17,206 bases of DNA from DATAMF01 sp964472565 (GTDB lineage Bacteria; Chloroflexota; Anaerolineae; Aggregatilineales; Aggregatilineaceae), in contig CAYYNB010000130.1 of assembly GCA_964472565.1 (NCBI GenBank), forward strand, positions 1-17,206. The letters are read 5' to 3'. Positions 14,415 through 17,206 of the stretch are shown one piece after another; position 1 is the first letter of the stretch; each line of letters begins with the position of its first letter. A program made the position numbers and the translations under genes. The notes under the pieces were generated by a model, which saw nothing but the letters and a program-made list of their open reading frames with translations, was not told the origin of the DNA and ran no database searches.

Positions 14415-14636
14415 CTAGGCGCTGACCTGATAGATAGCAGGCCGGTAGCGCGGCTCTGGAATGGGCTTATGGTTGGCCTGTGCCGCTTCGAGCCACAGCG
14501 CTTTGGCGATCAGGACCTCGCGCAGCGCTTCTTCAGGCGTCGCGCCGGACGCGGAGCAGTATTTCAGGTCGGGGATGTCGGCGATGTACTCACCGTCTTC
14601 CTGGCTGTAAAAAATGTTGATGTGATAGTCTTTCAT
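14415..14636 (-). CDS. HicB-like antitoxin-type protein, no HicA partner
   Basis: This encodes 73 residues from the ATG at 14636, whose ATGA overlaps the hsdS stop codon by four bases, a sign of translational coupling; the frame's upstream codons belong to hsdS. The sequence has the HicB partial RNase H-like fold: 'INIFYSQEDGEYIADIPDL', then 'CSASGATPEEALREVLIAK', a helix with several Ala, and the tail 'PIPEPRY'. HicB proteins neutralise HicA mRNA interferases, and many also have a C-terminal DNA-binding domain. This one has neither that domain nor a hicA gene next to it. Its place between hsdS and hsdR suggests a role tied to the restriction system, or a genetic remnant. Orphan HicB-like genes are common, so a role is not certain. 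Confidence 0.85.
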   Translation of the reverse strand: MKDYHINIFYSQEDGEYIADIPDLKYCSASGATPEEALREVLIAKALWLEAAQANHKPIPEPRYRPAIYQVSA

Positions 14637-16027
14637 TCGAGCGCATCCCATTCTTCATACTCCCCTTGCGGCTGGCGCTGGATCGGATCGTCGGCCAGAC
14701 TGCCATAGGTTTCATCTAAAGAAGAGTGCCAGTTGTCCAGGTCCGGCACGCGGAGTTCGCCTGAAATGAGCCGGGGTAGCAGTGCATCGCGCAGCCCAGC
14801 CAGTGTTAGGGTTTGTATCTCATTAATTTCAATCAGTTGATCGATGGGGTAAATCAAATTTTCAAAACAACTAACAATATCTAGTGGCGGAGTAAGAAAC
14901 TGCATATTTCGGAAATTCTCCCCGCTGATAGAGCCAAATACGGTACCTTCTGCCTCAAATTTTTCAAATTGAACACTCAAGGAGTCCATCGCGTAGTAGG
15001 TATAGGATTGATTGCCTGATTTATGGCGTATAGCCGCCACACCGCGCCCGATGCAGCATTCTTCAAGCGCCATGTTTATATCCCCCACAGGTGCTCGAAC
15101 GCTGACCAAAGTATCGTCTTTTTCAGCCAAACGTTTTGGCTCAGTACAATAAATGTGACGAGATGGGTAGCGAAAACCAAAATCGCTTCGCCCTTGATAG
15201 AATGGTAAACCCTCTCCCTCTTCATTGTAGGTGCTTCCGGGGGGAGATTGTCCCATCGTAATGTCGAATTCGTCTCCGACAGTTCCGACCCTCCACCCCG
15301 CCGGAATCATCCCCACCTCTGACTCCTCGAATGAGTCAGGGAACAGGGCGGCTGTGTCGGCGTCCATGCCGGAGGGCTGCTCGCCGCGCGCCTTCGCGTG
15401 GACCGGATCGAAGTCCACGAACCACGACTGGAAGATCGCCCGCGCCATCGCTTCGAGCGTGGCGTTCATGCGGCGGTTGAGTTCGATCTTGTCGTCCAGC
15501 GATCCGAGGATGTGGGCGATAGCGCGCTGTTCTTCGGGGGGAGGACTTGGATACTTAAGGGATTTTAGTGATTTTTGATAAAGGGCAGGAATTGAACTAC
15601 CACTAGCTCTGGAAAGAATGTTACTCTGGCCCTGAGGTGACACCAGATAATAGAATAAGAAACGAGGATCGCCAATGAAATTGCTTAGGATGATGAGCGT
15701 TGGGTTGATTGTAGCCTCAGGTATAGAACCGTCAAAATAACCTACTTGGCCTATACCGTTTCCTCGTTGTACAAGTAATACATCAGTTGGCCTTAACTGG
15801 ATCTCAGGTGACTCTTCATATTTTTCCCTGGAAAGATAAGTTATATCTGAGAAGTCCAAATGGATTTGTGATTTTACATTGACCCCACCGACTACAATTG
15901 GGCCGGAGTTTCTTAGATCTGTTCTTTTATAACCACGCCAGCCAATTCGACCTTTGATTTCTGTATCTTCCCCAAGGATTCGGAGATTCCAATCTGAAGG
16001 CAAGGATGAGTTTGTTCTAGAAGTCAT
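14633..16027 (-). CDS. hsdS: type I restriction-modification specificity subunit
   Basis: This 464-residue protein has two target-recognition domains. The first is about residues 10-160 and the second about 245-395. A conserved spacer lies between them ('PPPEEQRAIAHILGSLDDKIE' split at 162-182, then helix 'NRRMNATLEAMARAIFQSWF' ending near 203), and a second conserved helix at 400-423 includes 'LRDALLPRLISGEL'. Each domain reads one half of a split DNA target; the helices set the spacing. The ATG at 16027 overlaps the hsdM stop by 11 bases. The DNA for both recognition domains is clearly more AT-rich than the conserved helices and than hsdM, which fits exchange of recognition domains between alleles. 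The tail after 'ISGEL' (about 40 residues, acidic) is longer than I would expect. Confidence 0.93.
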   Translation of the reverse strand: MTSRTNSSLPSDWNLRILGEDTEIKGRIGWRGYKRTDLRNSGPIVVGGVNVKSQIHLDFSDITYLSREKYEESPEIQLRPTDVLLVQRGNGIGQVGYFDGSIPEATINPTLIILSNFIGDPRFLFYYLVSPQGQSNILSRASGSSIPALYQKSLKSLKYPSPPPEEQRAIAHILGSLDDKIELNRRMNATLEAMARAIFQSWFVDFDPVHAKARGEQPSGMDADTAALFPDSFEESEVGMIPAGWRVGTVGDEFDITMGQSPPGSTYNEEGEGLPFYQGRSDFGFRYPSRHIYCTEPKRLAEKDDTLVSVRAPVGDINMALEECCIGRGVAAIRHKSGNQSYTYYAMDSLSVQFEKFEAEGTVFGSISGENFRNMQFLTPPLDIVSCFENLIYPIDQLIEINEIQTLTLAGLRDALLPRLISGELRVPDLDNWHSSLDETYGSLADDPIQRQPQGEYEEWDALE

Positions 16028-17206
16028 ATCCCAAACCCTCTAGATTTTCGCATATCATCTGCTCCAACCGCGCGGATTCGGCAAACTGCGCCTCAAGCTC
16101 CGCCGTCAGCCGCGCCATCTTCTCCTCGAACGGCTCGCCATCGTCTTCAAGATCGGCAGCCCCCACATAACGCCCCGGCGTCAGCACGTAGCCATGCCCG
16201 GCGATCTCCTCTACCGTCGCACTTTTGCAGAAGCCCCGCACATCTTCATAACCGCCGTCTGCGTCCAGCCAGTCGTGGTAAGTCGTAGCGATGTGCGCGA
16301 TCTCGTCGTCGTCCAGGTCGCGGCGCACGCGGCTTATCAAGGTGCCCATATTCCGCGCATCGATGAACAACGTTTCCCCTTGCCGGTGGGCGGGCTTGGC
16401 CCGGTTGAGGAACCACAGACACACCGGAATCTGCGTGTTGGTGAACAACTGCCCCGGCAGCGCGATCATACAATCGACCAGATCGGCCTCGACGATGGCC
16501 CGGCGGATTGCGCCTTCGCTGCTGGTGTTGGTGGACATCGAGCCGTTCGCCAGTACAAAGCCCGCGCGCCCGGTGGGTTTCAGGTGGTGGATCATATGCT
16601 GCACCCAGGCGAAGTTGGCGTTTCCGGTCGGCGGCGCGCCATAGCGCCAGCGCACATCCTCCGCCAGCAGATCGCCGCCCCAATCGCTCATATTGAACGG
16701 CGGGTTCGCCAGGATGTAGTCGGCTTTCAGGTCGGGGTGCAGATCGTTGTGGAACGAGTCCGCCGCATACGGGCCAAGGTTGGGGTCGATCCCCCGAATC
16801 GCCAGGTTCATTTTGCACAGTTTCCAGGTGGTCGGGTTGGATTCCTGCCCGAAAATGGAGATCGCGTCGCGTTGGCCGCCGTGCGCCTCAATGAATTTTT
16901 CCGACTGCACGAACATGCCGCCTGATCCGCAGCAGGGATCGTACACGCGGCCCCGGTAGGGTTCGAGCATCTCAACCAGCACGCGCACTACACATGTCGC
17001 GGTGTAAAATTCGCCACCCTTTTTGCCTTCGGCGGCGGCAAACTGGCCCAGGAAATATTCGTACACCTTCCCCAGAATGTCCTTGGAGCGGCTTTCGGCA
17101 TCCCCCAAGCCAATGGTGCCGATCAGGTCGATCAGTTCCCCCAACCGGCGCTTGTCGAGATCGTTACGGCCATAGTTGGTCGGCAGCACGCCCTTGAGCT
17201 GCGGGT
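16017..17206 (-). CDS. hsdM: type I restriction-modification methyltransferase subunit, partial
   Basis: The frame is open through the right window edge, so the N-terminus is missing; a GTG at 17189 lies within a continuing 'PQLKGVLPTNYGR' segment and is not the start. Counting from that GTG, the N6-adenine methylase domain shows 'GEFYT' (59-63), the SAM-binding 'DPCCGSGG' (84-91) and the catalytic 'NPPF' (162-165). About 390 residues of C-terminal sequence are visible, ending 'LEGLGYDF'. The protein methylates adenine in the target chosen by HsdS, protecting host DNA and forming the core of the restriction complex. It is the first visible gene of the hsd unit and overlaps hsdS. The motifs are intact, so the methylase should be active. 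Confidence 0.95.
   Translation of the reverse strand, partial: PQLKGVLPTNYGRNDLDKRRLGELIDLIGTIGLGDAESRSKDILGKVYEYFLGQFAAAEGKKGGEFYTATCVVRVLVEMLEPYRGRVYDPCCGSGGMFVQSEKFIEAHGGQRDAISIFGQESNPTTWKLCKMNLAIRGIDPNLGPYAADSFHNDLHPDLKADYILANPPFNMSDWGGDLLAEDVRWRYGAPPTGNANFAWVQHMIHHLKPTGRAGFVLANGSMSTNTSSEGAIRRAIVEADLVDCMIALPGQLFTNTQIPVCLWFLNRAKPAHRQGETLFIDARNMGTLISRVRRDLDDDEIAHIATTYHDWLDADGGYEDVRGFCKSATVEEIAGHGYVLTPGRYVGAADLEDDGEPFEEKMARLTAELEAQFAESARLEQMICENLEGLGYDF

Overview
The window is accessory DNA from a bacterial draft or metagenomic assembly, shown by a 100-base run of N. GC content is moderate to high, and Shine-Dalgarno sites are strong. TPR and Roadblock/LC7 proteins, a phycobilisome-lyase-type HEAT protein and a type I restriction locus together fit Chloroflexota best, but that is a guess with no rRNA or core marker behind it.

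Layout. (1) 1-1846: the C-terminal part of a TPR protein (+) faces a Roadblock/LC7 protein (-). (2) 1847-2138: AT-rich intergenic DNA with a candidate promoter reading right. (3) 2139-5501: seven small plus-strand genes of unknown function and one 288-residue gene with a UvrD-like tudor tail. Each has a good Shine-Dalgarno site, and several are separated by GC-rich hairpins. I see no integrase, relaxase, replication gene or tRNA. (4) 5502-5725: 224 bases with one weak hairpin and nothing else I can support. (5) 5726-9960, minus strand: a tight three-gene unit. It encodes an 827-residue protein with two complete radical SAM/SPASM halves, then a HEAT-repeat protein whose tail carries four His-X-Asp motifs, then a P-loop ATPase. 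The assembly gap lies inside the HEAT repeats. (6) 10116-17206, minus strand: a type I restriction-modification locus in the order hsdM (cut by the window edge), hsdS, a HicB-like gene, a 40-codon remnant of an hsdR 5' end, a DUF4268 protein, and a full-length hsdR. Most of its genes overlap or nearly touch.

How they may work together. The hsd genes should form a standard DNA methylation and restriction complex. The HicB-like gene is translationally coupled to hsdS, and the DUF4268 gene is wedged between two hsdR starts. The radical SAM/HEAT/ATPase unit is the best candidate for an undescribed system. A twin radical SAM enzyme could crosslink His-X-Asp sites in the tail of the neighbouring HEAT protein; this is inference from gene order and motif only.
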